From: Podospora bellae-mahoneyi
Taxonomy: Eukaryota; Ascomycota; Sordariomycetes; Sordariales; Podosporaceae
Direction of reading: 5' to 3'
DNA length: 64,000 bases
Assembly: GCF_035222275.1 (NCBI RefSeq)
Contig: NC_085885.1
Coordinates: 2,666,001 to 2,730,000 of the forward strand
In this document: piece after piece, positions 23,126-33,322 of the stretch
How positions within the stretch are numbered: position 1 is the stretch's first letter
How the letters are laid out: each line of letters begins with the position of its first letter
Position numbers and translations under genes: made by a program
The notes under the pieces: generated by a model
What the model saw: the letters and a program-made list of their open reading frames with translations, nothing else
Databases searched by the model: none
Told to the model about the DNA's origin: nothing

Positions 23126-25336
23126 ATGCCCAAACCAACAAAAAAGAACGCCGGCGCGGCGTCCAGTATCAAGGACGCCCGTTTTGCCAATTTCGAGACC
23201 GATCCCCGATTCCAATTGCCCTCGAAAAGAAACATCAAGACCAAGCTCGACAAGCGGTTCTCCAAGGTGCTCAACGATGACGAGTTTTTGGCTACGGCCA
23301 AGGTGGATCGCTACGGGCGGAAATTAGAGACTGATTCGAAGAAGAAGGCGCTGGAGAGGTTGTATGAGGATGAGGAGGAGTCTGGGGAGGACGAGGAGGT
23401 GGTAGATGGGGAGGTGGAGAGGGATGATATTGTTCGTCGCGAGCTGGAGAAGGCTGATAAGAAATATGATCCGGCGAGAGATGGCGGTTTTAGCTCCTCG
23501 GAGGAGGATTCGGACTCTGAGTCGGATGGGGAAGATCAGCCGGAGCTGGATGATGGGGAGGAGGAGTCGCGACCTGGGATTCGGTTGAGAAGGGAGAAGG
23601 AGGATGTGCCGGAGGGTGAGATCACCAATCGGTTTGCGGTGGTGAATATCGACTGGGATCACATCAAGTCTGTGGATCTGATGGCGCTTTTTAGCAGTTT
23701 CGTGCCGCCAGGGGGGAGGATTGAGAGGGTGTCGATCTACCCCAGTGAGTTCGGCAAGGAAAGGATGCAAAGAGAGGAGCTCGAGGGCCCACCACGAGAG
23801 ATCTTCAAGAACGGCAAGGGCGAGAACAGCGACGATAGCGGTGAGGACTCGGAGGGTTTCAGCGACGAGAATGAGGATGATGATGACGAGGACTCTGACG
23901 AAGATTCTGACGAGGAGGTCAAGAGGGAGCTGTTAGCTGAGGGCGACGACAAGGACTTTGATAGCGACAAATTGCGGACATACCAGCTCGACAGGTTACG
24001 GTACTACTACGCCGTGGCCGTCTGCTCCGACAAGGGCACAGCGCACAAGATTTACGAGGCCACCGACGGCACCGAATATCTCTCCTCCTCCAACTTCCTC
24101 GACCTGCGATTTATCCCCGACGATACCACCTTTGACGACGAGCCAAGAGACGAGTGCACCGCTGTGCCACCGGGATACAAGCCAGTCGACTTCGTCACCG
24201 ACGCGCTGCAACACTCCAAGGTGAAGCTCACCTGGGATATGCACCCGGAAGAGGTCAACAGGAAAGAACAAATCAAGAAAGCCTTTTCTGGCAGCAAAAA
24301 CGACATTGCTGAAAATGACCTGCGTGCCTACCTTGCGAGCGACAGCTCTGACGATGGGGAAGACTTTGAAGATGAAGAGGAGGAACCAGAAGCCGCCGCC
24401 GATGCTGCTGGAGGCGAGGAAGAAGAAGCCGAAAAGCCCCTCGGCAAAAAGGAACTCGCCCGCCGGAAAATGCGCGCTGCTCTGGGCCTTCCCGAGGAGC
24501 CCACGACCACAAAGTCCAAGTCTCCCGCCCCGGCGGGCGCGATGGAAATTACGTTTACGCCTGCCCTGTCAGAGTCGAATAACAAGAAGCCTGTGGAAGA
24601 GGAGACCACAATCGAGAAGTACAAGCGCCGCGAGCGCGAGAGGAAGGAAGCCAAGAGGCAAAAGATGCTTGCCAGACGCAACGGTGGTGATCCTGACAGG
24701 ATGGGCGAATCTGATGTCGAAGAAGTCGCTGCTGCCGGGGACAACGCGGGAGGCGGAGACCTCGGCTTTGACGACCCCTTTTTCACTTCTGAGCCCGTCG
24801 AGAAGTCCAAGTCTGCCATCCGCAAGGAGGAGCGGCTCAAGAAACGGGCGGAGAAGGAGAAGGAAGAGAAGGCTAGCAAGGCTGCCAAGGCGCAGCTGGA
24901 ACTGCTTATGGCTGATGAGAAGGGTGATGCGGACCATCTGGATCACTTTGACATGAGGGAGGTGATCAAAGCGGAGAAGCAAAAGGGCAAGAAGGGGAAG
25001 AAGAACAAGGGGAAGAAGGCGACGGACGGGGGGGGGGAGAAGGACGGGTTGCAGGATGGGTTCAAGATGGACGTGGAGGATGAGCGGTTCAAGGCCGTGT
25101 TTGAGAGCCATGAGTTTGCTATTGATCCTTCCAATCCGAAGTTCAAGGCCACCGAGGGGATGAAGAAGTTGTTGGAGGAAGGGAGGAAGAAGAGGAAGGC
25201 TGGGTATAGGGAGGGAGAGGAGGTGGTGGTGAGGGAGAAGAAGAAGGTGAAGAAGGATGATGGTGATGGTGAGGGGGGGGAGTTGAGTAGTTTGGTGGAG
25301 GCGGTGAAGAGGAAGGCGAAGGCGGGGAGGAAGTAA
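23126..25336 (+). CDS. ESF1: Esf1-like pre-rRNA processing protein
   Basis: 736-aa intronless protein. Start chosen at 23126 (MPKPTKKNAGAASSIKDARF) after a C-run leader. The N-terminus has the Esf1 signature of a basic block with RFANFETDPRF and KRFSKVL. Acidic Ser/Asp/Glu runs come next, then the conserved core TNRFAVVNIDWDHIKSVDL through YPSEFGKERM and, after a second acidic insert, YQLDRLRYYYAVAVCSD and FIPDDTTFDDEPRD. The C-terminal part is Lys/Glu-rich with ERFKAVFESHEFAIDPSNP, the NUC153-type motif found at the end of this family. In yeast Esf1 acts in the nucleolus in 18S rRNA maturation as part of the small-subunit processome. Length and domain order are as expected. Confidence 0.95.
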   Translation: MPKPTKKNAGAASSIKDARFANFETDPRFQLPSKRNIKTKLDKRFSKVLNDDEFLATAKVDRYGRKLETDSKKKALERLYEDEEESGEDEEVVDGEVERDDIVRRELEKADKKYDPARDGGFSSSEEDSDSESDGEDQPELDDGEEESRPGIRLRREKEDVPEGEITNRFAVVNIDWDHIKSVDLMALFSSFVPPGGRIERVSIYPSEFGKERMQREELEGPPREIFKNGKGENSDDSGEDSEGFSDENEDDDDEDSDEDSDEEVKRELLAEGDDKDFDSDKLRTYQLDRLRYYYAVAVCSDKGTAHKIYEATDGTEYLSSSNFLDLRFIPDDTTFDDEPRDECTAVPPGYKPVDFVTDALQHSKVKLTWDMHPEEVNRKEQIKKAFSGSKNDIAENDLRAYLASDSSDDGEDFEDEEEEPEAAADAAGGEEEEAEKPLGKKELARRKMRAALGLPEEPTTTKSKSPAPAGAMEITFTPALSESNNKKPVEEETTIEKYKRRERERKEAKRQKMLARRNGGDPDRMGESDVEEVAAAGDNAGGGDLGFDDPFFTSEPVEKSKSAIRKEERLKKRAEKEKEEKASKAAKAQLELLMADEKGDADHLDHFDMREVIKAEKQKGKKGKKNKGKKATDGGGEKDGLQDGFKMDVEDERFKAVFESHEFAIDPSNPKFKATEGMKKLLEEGRKKRKAGYREGEEVVVREKKKVKKDDGDGEGGELSSLVEAVKRKAKAGRK

Positions 25337-25445
25337 TTTGTTTGATACTCTGGAGATATCACAGTGTAATAAAGCCAGCCAGCCCAGTCAAAAAGCAAGT
25401 CAAAAGTCCAAAGATTCCCATTTTCAGTTGGTAAACCTGTGCAGT

Positions 25446-26450
25446 CTACCTTTCAGCCCCAACAACAAGGTGACAAAACCTCGGGTGAGCATCACTGCAA
25501 AGTCTTCCCCCGACCACACCCTCAACAGCGGCCTCGTTTCCATGCATCCAAGCAACCACCTCCCATCCCAACTCCCACAATGTCTTTCCCGCAAGGAACA
25601 TCACCCCAAGAAACACAAACCCAAGCAGCACCATGACCAAAAACTGGAAAACACACCACCAGCTGCTCTGGCAATCCCCATATTGAAGCTTCTCACTCTC
25701 CAAATCCAACCCCTGCACTAAACTAGGTGTGATCTCCAGCTCCTCTTCCAACTCGTCGTGGTACCAAGATGTGCATTCTTTCTTGTTATCGCCAGTGGTG
25801 AAAGCGCCCAGAACGGATGTCAAGATATTGTGATCGGTTTTAATCTCTGCGGGGGGTTGGTACCTGTGGTGGACTGGGAGGAGTGGCATTTTTGCCGAGA
25901 GTGTAGATAAATGCCTGCTTTGGTGGACTGGGCGAGTAGAGGGCATCATCTTCGGGGCTGGGGAGGGACGGGGGAAGAACGTCAGGGAGGGAGGGGCACG
26001 AGGTTGGTATTTCTTGTGGGAGCGGGACTTGTGGCTGTTGGTAAAGGAGGGAAAGACGGGGGCGGTGGCTACGGTGGGGGAGGGGGCGAGGTAAGAATCT
26101 AGGTCTAGGTGGTCGGAGTAGCAGTCTGAGTCTGAGGAGGAGTCGTTGTCGGGGTTGGTAGGGGAAAGAGAAGGGAAGGTGTGGTAGTTTGGCGAGGGGG
26201 TGTACGGGGGGTGGAACTGGGAGTAGGTTGGGGGAAGGGGGAAGAGGTCGGTGTGCCGAGAGATGGCGTCGTCGTTTTCAGTGGTGTTGGGGGCGGCGTG
26301 CTTCAGGTTGGCTGGGACGTAGCGGTAGCCGGAGAGGGTGTTGTTAGAAGTCATCGTGTCAGAGGTGTTGTGGACCGAATTGTCAATGCCAATGTCAACG
26401 GTGTCCCAGTTGGTGTGGTTGAAGATGGGACTCATGGGTGAACGGGGCAT
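25446..26450 (-). CDS. Membrane-anchored protein with disordered N-terminus
   Basis: I prefer the start at 26450 (MPRSPMSPIFNHTNWDTVDI), giving 334 aa. The frame is open back to 26642, where another start would add 64 residues. Residues 1-220 are Ser/Pro/Tyr/Asn-rich and probably disordered. A short acidic region (YHDELEEELEITPS) precedes one strong transmembrane helix (CVFQFLVMVLLGFVFLGVMF) about 60 residues from the end. It faces the Esf1-like gene tail-to-tail with only 109 bp between stops. No recognised domain. Probably a single-pass protein of an internal or plasma membrane. Confidence 0.6.
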   Translation of the reverse strand: MPRSPMSPIFNHTNWDTVDIGIDNSVHNTSDTMTSNNTLSGYRYVPANLKHAAPNTTENDDAISRHTDLFPLPPTYSQFHPPYTPSPNYHTFPSLSPTNPDNDSSSDSDCYSDHLDLDSYLAPSPTVATAPVFPSFTNSHKSRSHKKYQPRAPPSLTFFPRPSPAPKMMPSTRPVHQSRHLSTLSAKMPLLPVHHRYQPPAEIKTDHNILTSVLGAFTTGDNKKECTSWYHDELEEELEITPSLVQGLDLESEKLQYGDCQSSWWCVFQFLVMVLLGFVFLGVMFLAGKTLWELGWEVVAWMHGNEAAVEGVVGGRLCSDAHPRFCHLVVGAER

Positions 26451-26642
26451 GATGGTGATGTTGAGAAAATCAGACGCCCAGATAGTTGGCTGCGGACGGT
26501 GCGTCGAGTCCTCCAATGAATCGACCGTGCTGTGATAGTTGTCCTGGGAGCGCGGGAGGTGACTCCTGACGAACAAGAAACAGAGCCAGGCTGCGGAGCG
26601 GACAGCATGGTTTATATCGATCTTGCCAAATGTTTGCAACAC

Positions 26643-27310
26643 AATGCTGGCGCCGTGGTGGACCCTGAAGGATCAAAGTGTATATGTTTGGCGTGGTCGC
26701 ATCTGGAGAGACGATCAAGTCCGAACAGTGGTATAATTTCTCTCCTGTGGCGAGAATCATTCATAAGATGTTTCCGTCCTGCATTGGCCGTCTCCTGGTC
26801 GGGCAGGTCGATTTCCTGGTCGTGGCCCCACGCGGGCCTGGGGTGACCATCCTAGAGGTAATCAAAAGCTGACATGATCGGGATGCCGCTTACGTTGGTC
26901 GGAGAGATTGGAATACAGAATTCGTTCGGTCCAGGTGTGCGTTTGTTTGAGACTCAAATGAGAGATAATCTTGCATCGTGACTCGAATAGAGCCACGGAC
27001 GCCATCGAGTTGTCTTAGTGACAGGTGCCGCTGGTCCATAAATTGGTGGAGATCAACAGGCGCGGGTTTCGGACATGGAAATCATTGGGAATCGGCCGTT
27101 TTCATGGGCCTGTCGTGGTGAGGCCATCATTGTGGCCTTCATCCGCACAGGTGAGGGTTCCTTCAGGGGTGACCAGATGGGTCTGGGAGCTTCCATATGC
27201 TGTTAAACAACCGGAAAGATAAATCAAGAATAGGACGGTTTCTTTGAAAAGAAAGTTGTAGACCTGGAGATATGGATAGTCTTTGATGTCGGCGTCACAT
27301 TAATGGCAGT
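26643..27310. other. Intergenic, nothing recognised
   Basis: Separates the membrane-anchored protein gene from the NLR-like relic. No supported gene or repeat. Confidence 0.4.
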
Positions 27311-30300
27311 GTGTCAAATGAAGGAGACAACACTGAATGCTCCTTCCCCTCAGCCTACCTATCTCCCTCGTGTATTTCAGCCACCAACCTCAATGAGAAT
27401 ATTCATATATCGTGCAAAACCACCAACAGCACAGTAAGTACCTTCCTAACTCACCAAGCTTACCCACCCACCACAATTGCGACTGAGTTTACCGTGAATA
27501 GTGTGATATTCATTCATGGCTTACATGGCCATCCGCAATCCACCTGGGAATATAAGACGACCACTCATCCAGCAATAACGCTTCAAGTCCAGAAACCCAA
27601 GACGCATCTCATTTCCACAGGTGTACGCAAGCTGGTTAAGCTGCAGAGGACCCTGAAGTATAATGTGAGACCCTGGCTCCCTCTTCATGTGCTCCGTTCC
27701 TAACTCTTCCAGGATCCTATCATATTCGTTCCTCACAACCTCGGCGGACTCATCCTCAAGCGGGTAGGTGGTTCACCCTCCGTAAGCCGGGCCTGTCTCG
27801 TGACTGATTCTAGGCACTTTCCCTGATGGAAGCTAGTTTGGACGACAGATATCGCCTGTTCTTACAAAGGGTGACCTGCATAATCTTCTGCGGCTGTTCT
27901 CACAGAGGATCTGAGGCAGCATCTTGGGGTCTCTTGGCCTCAAGGCTAATCGCCGTTGCTCTTGCAGACTCGAACTCAAGGCTTCTTTCTGATCTGGAAG
28001 TTGATTCAGACATTCTTGATTTGATTCGCGAGAATTTCTTGAAAACGTTGCGTCGCACTCTTTCTCAGGTTCGCATACGTTCTTTCATTGGAAGCCGACC
28101 CATGACAGGTGTCAAGGGACTCAGCAGCCAGGTAAATCCCTCCTCAACTCCCCTGGATGCTGCTTTGAGGCCTACCTTAACCTGACTTGGCAGATTGTCG
28201 ATACCTATTCCTCCAAATTTGGGTGGCCGGAAGAGATATGTGAGACACTAGACGCAGATCACCGTGACATGGTTAGAGAACCTGGCGTGAAAGATATATC
28301 GCATGTCTTGCTGGATCTAGCAGATGAGACGAAGCAGTTACCGAAGCACACACATACGTAGCTACTTTGAAACATGGCATTCTCACAATAATGTTGATAT
28401 TTTTACTGTGTAGCGCATTTGATGACTATCACTGAAGATTTATTCCGGAGTGAAGAAGATCTTTTGCCAAAAAAGCAATGCGAGCATCGGCGAATGGTTC
28501 AGTTTCGACTATCAATATATCCTGGATAATGTCTCCCAACGATTCCCCGGCTCGTGCTTCCTGGATTCTAGAGACGGAATCCTTTTTGGCGTGGTCCCGT
28601 CGAAATTCCTATGGCGTATTTTGGCTGCATGGCTATCCTGGACAAGGGAAATCAGTGATTGCCAAGTATCTTGTTCAGGAGATCATCCCAAAAAGCCACA
28701 CTACTCTCGTGCAAGATGGCGAGTCAGTAGGGAAGCCTATAATCGTTTTCTTCTTTTGCTCTTATTCCTCTCCAGGGGCCAGAACAATAATGAGTCTGTT
28801 GTGCTCGTTAGTTCATCAGCTTCTTTTCCAGCTCCCTCACACACAGAGATTGCGGACACGATGAGGCAGTGACATACGGCACCACTTTTACCCTTCGAAG
28901 AGGCATTACCTCGTGTCTGGGGCGTATTTGTTGATCTGCTCTCTGATACCGCACTACGACATCGCAATCGGGATCCTCGGCATGCTGGAGCGACCAGAAG
29001 TGTCTGTATTGTTCTGCGCGCCCTTGATGAGCTGGAGAAGAATGACAGGACCATATTTCTGGAGCGTCTAAGTAAAATGGTCCTACAACATGACACCAAG
29101 GTATCGGGAACAATCGTCACCAGCCGTGTCGATGCCCTTGTCACCAAACATATGAGCGCAGTGGGTGCATACTCTTTAAACCTCGATACCGCCAAGGAAA
29201 ACGAAACCGGCCTCGCTGTCTATGCTACTGGGACTGTATCGGTACACGGCAACGAAAATACATTCTCAAGCGAGCTGTGTCAAATCATCAGTTTAGAGCT
29301 GACGAGAAGAGCGAATGGCATGTTTCTCTGGGCCTCACTTGCTTGGGCTTTCTTCACCGATGGGGTTGGTATCTGGACAAAGAAGATTATAGCATAAAGG
29401 TTACAAGTCCTCCAACATCTACTACCTGGCATGGAGTCGCTCTATCAACGGATTCTACACGAAGTGGGCCTCAGATATCGAAACGATTTGCTGCATTCGC
29501 TGCACCTGATTGTTTCTGCGGCAAAACCGCTAACCGTCGACGACCTTTCGATTGCGCTCGCTTCAAGAGAACGGCGAGATGGACTACGCGACGACATTGA
29601 TCCTCGACTCAACGTGTAAGCCTTTTTCCGAACCGCGTGTCCTCATCTCATCAAGATTGGTAAGACGGGAATAGTAACCCTGGTTCACTTGTCATGCAAG
29701 GACTACCTCATTGGAGCTCCTATGATGAACAACAAGCCAAACAATTCCCATATCGACGCGGTTACTGCCAATCTTGAGATGGGTCTTGATTGTCTCTCAT
29801 ATCTCGCACTTGACGGATTTGCAGCCCATGACCTTGGAATTGCGTGTGAGCAGCACAAGTTTCTCTCGTACGCCTACGAATACTGGTTTCACCATCTTGA
29901 GGGCCGCAACGATCTAGCAGAAGACACTTGGCACTACCTTTCACGGCTTTTCGATCTGTCAACAAAACGTGTGAGGTGGTATGATATTAGTGAGCTCGTT
30001 CTTCGTCTGTGGCACCATAACTTGTATCGCCTGTTCGAATCAGGGGTCAAACCACCTTTTCAGCTGGATCTTAACATTACCGACACTTACGGCGATCACT
30101 TCATACATGTTGTCGTTACCGACATGCGCAAGTTGCCACTTGAGACTATGCGCTTTCTGACCAGCCTAGGCCTAGACATCAACGGCAGAACTCGGTTCAG
30201 ACAGGCTCTATTACACAGGTGCATTCGAGGGTGGTAAGGTGAACAAGACCTCGCCATCCTCCGGGAAGAAAGCGGCGAGACTCAGAAAGAGACCACCGAA

Positions 30301-31105
30301 CCATTTGCATCAGAGAAAGCACTTTACGAGATCCTTTCCTTTCCTGGGGTTGACCCAGACGTGGTTGACGTGTGGGGCAGACACCGCTGAGTTTTGCCCT
30401 CCATGCGGTATTAGACAAGGTGGTGTCAGTTCTTCTGGGCTGGCCAGACTTGATTTCAGCAACGACTTGCCAGCATCACACAGGGGAATACAGGAAGGAC
30501 TCTTTCCCGTGGTGGAAGCCCTCCCCAAATCAAGGTACCTCTACTCAAAAAAAGACAGTACAGGGAGAAACAGTCCTCCATGTTACCGCGCGCAAAGGCC
30601 ATTTCGAAGTCCTTAAGCTTCTAGCAGCCAAATGTCCACCCCATGTCCTAAATGCAAAAGACAACCAGGGATGGACGATTGCGCATCGAGCCATCACCTC
30701 TAGCAACGACGACATTTTTATGTGTAGCTGGCTGAGCACCTCTTGATTGTCCTTAGTCTCCGGGATAAACACGGCCTCCGACTCGTTGCCTTTGCTTCTG
30801 CATATGGGACTTTGACCATGCTGAAGGGGATACTCTACCAGCGGCCTCAGGACCTGACACATGTGGACTCGTTCGGGAATACTCTCATCCAAATGGCAGC
30901 CTTGGTAGTGAGCATCGAGGACTTTACATATCTCACTGAACTTTCCCGGGATGGGCATATACGTCTTATAGAAGCCAACAGTTGGGGTAGAACAGGGATT
31001 GATCTCGCAACAACTGACGAGATGCGGGCTTACCTGTTCGAACTTGGTTTCAGCCATTCACCCAGATATTTGGCGTTTCAAAGGCAGCTAGCAGAGGAAA
31101 ACTAA
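27311..31105 (+). pseudogene. NLR-like gene: alpha/beta-hydrolase - NACHT - ankyrin, decayed
   Basis: Domains appear in the standard order of fungal NLR-like proteins. The hydrolase has SVIFIHGLHGHPQSTWEYK near 27490, then DPIIFVPHNLGGLILKR and, after an intron, IIFCGCSHRGSEAASWG and MTGVKGLSSQ. The usual nucleophile Ser of the HSLGG elbow is Asn here. NACHT comes next: P-loop WLHGYPGQGKSVIAKY near 28630 and a Walker B-like CIVLRALDELEK near 29010, where most members have LDALDE. A long helical part follows (HLSCKDYLIGAPMM onward), then ankyrin-like repeats (GETVLHVTARKGHFEVLKLL) to the stop at 31105. Several introns near the 5' end splice cleanly, but at least three later joins fail, and a segment is missing from the hydrolase. 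I read it as a decayed gene. Relatives act in fungal self/non-self responses. Confidence 0.75.
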
Positions 31106-31616
31106 CAGCTTTGGAGGTTGAAGCTTGCCGATATTCTGCAAGAGAGCTATAACGATGAACGGGTTTTGCTGTGGACGGACATCAGGGAAAGATAGAAGAA
31201 GGAACAGGAGAATAGGGAGCAAGAGAGAAGGGCACAAGAGATCAGGGAACAAGAGAGCTTGGAACCCGAGAGAGACGCAAGGATAAGAAGTGGAAGACAG
31301 ACAACCATTGAGGTGCACACGGCGACATTTCAAACCATTTTTCTAAGAGAGTTATCAATTCCTTACTCCATACTACGGTACATACCTATCTGAGCTTTTG
31401 CAGATATATCTACTTTTCTTCTAGCGCAGTTTAACTCTGAATTGCTCCAGAAATCTCGTTTAAGAAAAAAAAACGCATGCACGGGTCATCGAGTCTTTCG
31501 TTCCAGGCCACAGCGAAGCTGGGAGGAAGGTCTTATCGGATGGTTCTTGGCCGTTTGTAGAAAGCAAGGCGGCCGTTCTGTTTCTAGTCGCAAAGAAACA
31601 AAACAAGTAGACGGTA

Positions 31617-32830
31617 TCAATACTCCAAAGCAGCTTCTGACCCATCGACATGCATCGGCACGTTGTCTATCAGCTTCTGTACTGCCCCATTCCCCAACTT
31701 GGCCGTGATACTGTCCCTGATGCGTGCCTGGACTTGCTCGTAGTGCCGTCTGGGAATAAAAACAGCATCGCCAGCGGTGAGCAGCTTGAGCACGACCTGC
31801 AGCGAATGGTCACGCGTGGTGGTCCAGTCCCCAGACACAATCTGGTTGCGCAGATCAAGAAGCCCGCGGTAGAGACGAGTCTCGGCACTCTGCTTATCTG
31901 TTACGTAGCTGTACTTCTCGCCAATATCCTGTTGGAGCTTCTCCAGAGCGATCTGAAGGCTGTAGATAGCAGCGCTGAGGTTCCGCACAGTCATGGCAAG
32001 CTGGTAATAAGCCCTGCTCATGCTTTGTGCCCGCTCTTGCTCCCTCCGGTTGTCGGCGAGGGCGGTGTGGGCGAGCTTGAGGCGGTGCCTAGCATTTCGC
32101 ATGACAGCGCGGTCAAAAAAGTTGGCAATCACATTTCCAACGTTCTGTGGGCAGATTATCGGTTAGCACACGCTTCGGACATTTCTAGATGAGGGTCATA
32201 ACTCACGCCCAACGCGTTTTGAGCATTCCGATAGTGATCTGCAAGAGCCTTTTCACGACTACGCCTTTCGTCAACTAGGCGATCCTGTCGAGCCTTTTGA
32301 TCAAAAACCTGTGGAACAAAGCTGTTTAGTTCCGAGATCTTGGCCTTGAGGTTGTCGAGAAAGCACCCGACGCTGTCTTTCAGCTCCATGCAATCTCCTG
32401 CCTCGACACCAAGCTCCCACATGTTTTCCTCTGATACCTGACTGAGGTTCGAGAACTTGGCAGCTGTGGAGTCCAGTGTTTCCACAATGGTGCTGCTTTG
32501 GCGAGATAGCGTCTTGTCTCCTCTCTCGATGAGCAGCAGAGAGTGGACCACCACCTCGAGCGATCCGCAGGCGACTTTGGCTCTGTCTTCAGTCCGCCGG
32601 ACAGCTTTTGCCTCGAGTGAACTTATAGCCTCAGTCTTCTCTTCAAAAGCCTTGATATATCGGTGCGTCTCAGGCAACAGGAAGGCACTGTGCTTGTTCC
32701 GAAGTCGGTCTATTCTGGTCAGGAGATTATTGATTCAAGCTCGATTGTTGCAGGACTTGCCGATTTTCTTCAGCGGATCTTTAATCCAATCACAATCATC
32801 CCTCCATCTTTCCTCGAAAGCGTTATCCAT
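31617..32830 (-). CDS. Long helical protein, partner candidate of the divergent 759-aa gene
   Basis: Three exons: 32830-32757, 32714-32207 and 32144-31617. The second intron is well supported (donor GTGAGT, branch GCTAAC, CAG). The first is only 42 bp with a weak donor (GTCCTG), but it is the one join that keeps the frame to the ATG (MDNAFEERWRDDCDWIKDPL). The protein has 369 aa, is almost wholly helical by composition with coiled-coil-like heptads (ALADNRREQERAQSMSRAYY), and has no clear transmembrane segment. No known domain recognised. Head-to-head arrangement with the 759-aa gene over 492 bp suggests shared control and possibly a joint function. Confidence 0.65.
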
Positions 32831-33322
32831 TGTGCTTGCTCTACAGGGTAGGCGGTGGGATATTCACTCGGTGGAACTTACCTGGTATCGACTGCAGGCC
32901 TAATCCTGAGTCTCATCTTTCCTCTCGCCTTCAAGAACCCTGCATTAGGTCGGTTGGGTTGGGCTGGGTTGGGCACTGATGATCAACCCCGGCCAAGAAA
33001 GTCGTTTGGTACGTGTGGTCCAATCAAGGCAACTTCACAACTCGATACAACAACGCTAAAATGACCAGTAAGAGCCAGCCAGCTTTCCAAGGTGACAAAT
33101 GAGAACGTGACCGTGTGAGGTAACTGGCACTTACGGGTCAGGGCTTTCCGGGATCGAGAGGCGGTCGTGTATAGGGGCGGGTTCGAACATCAACTCAACT
33201 GTCTTCATTTCAGGAATAGGTACCTTTGATTAAATCCCCCACATCATCCTTTATGATTCCAAAACAGCACAGCCGCTTTTTTCAGACTCTACATCTTTTT
33301 GTTCACCCCGTTTGGCTTCACT
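32831..33322. promoter_or_regulatory. Shared intergenic region of a divergent gene pair
   Basis: 492 bp between the two start codons, so both promoters must lie here or overlap the neighbouring gene. It contains a GGTTGGGTTGGGCTGGGTTGGG G-rich repeat at about 32951-32972. No definite TATA box could be assigned. Confidence 0.45.

Noticed and set aside
23324-25398. Long frames opposite or shifted within ESF1
   Set aside because: They are by-products of the acidic and lysine-rich codon runs of the real gene.
33150-33190. Second tRNA-like T-arm match (GGGTTCGAACATC)
   Set aside because: No cloverleaf can be formed from the flanking bases.
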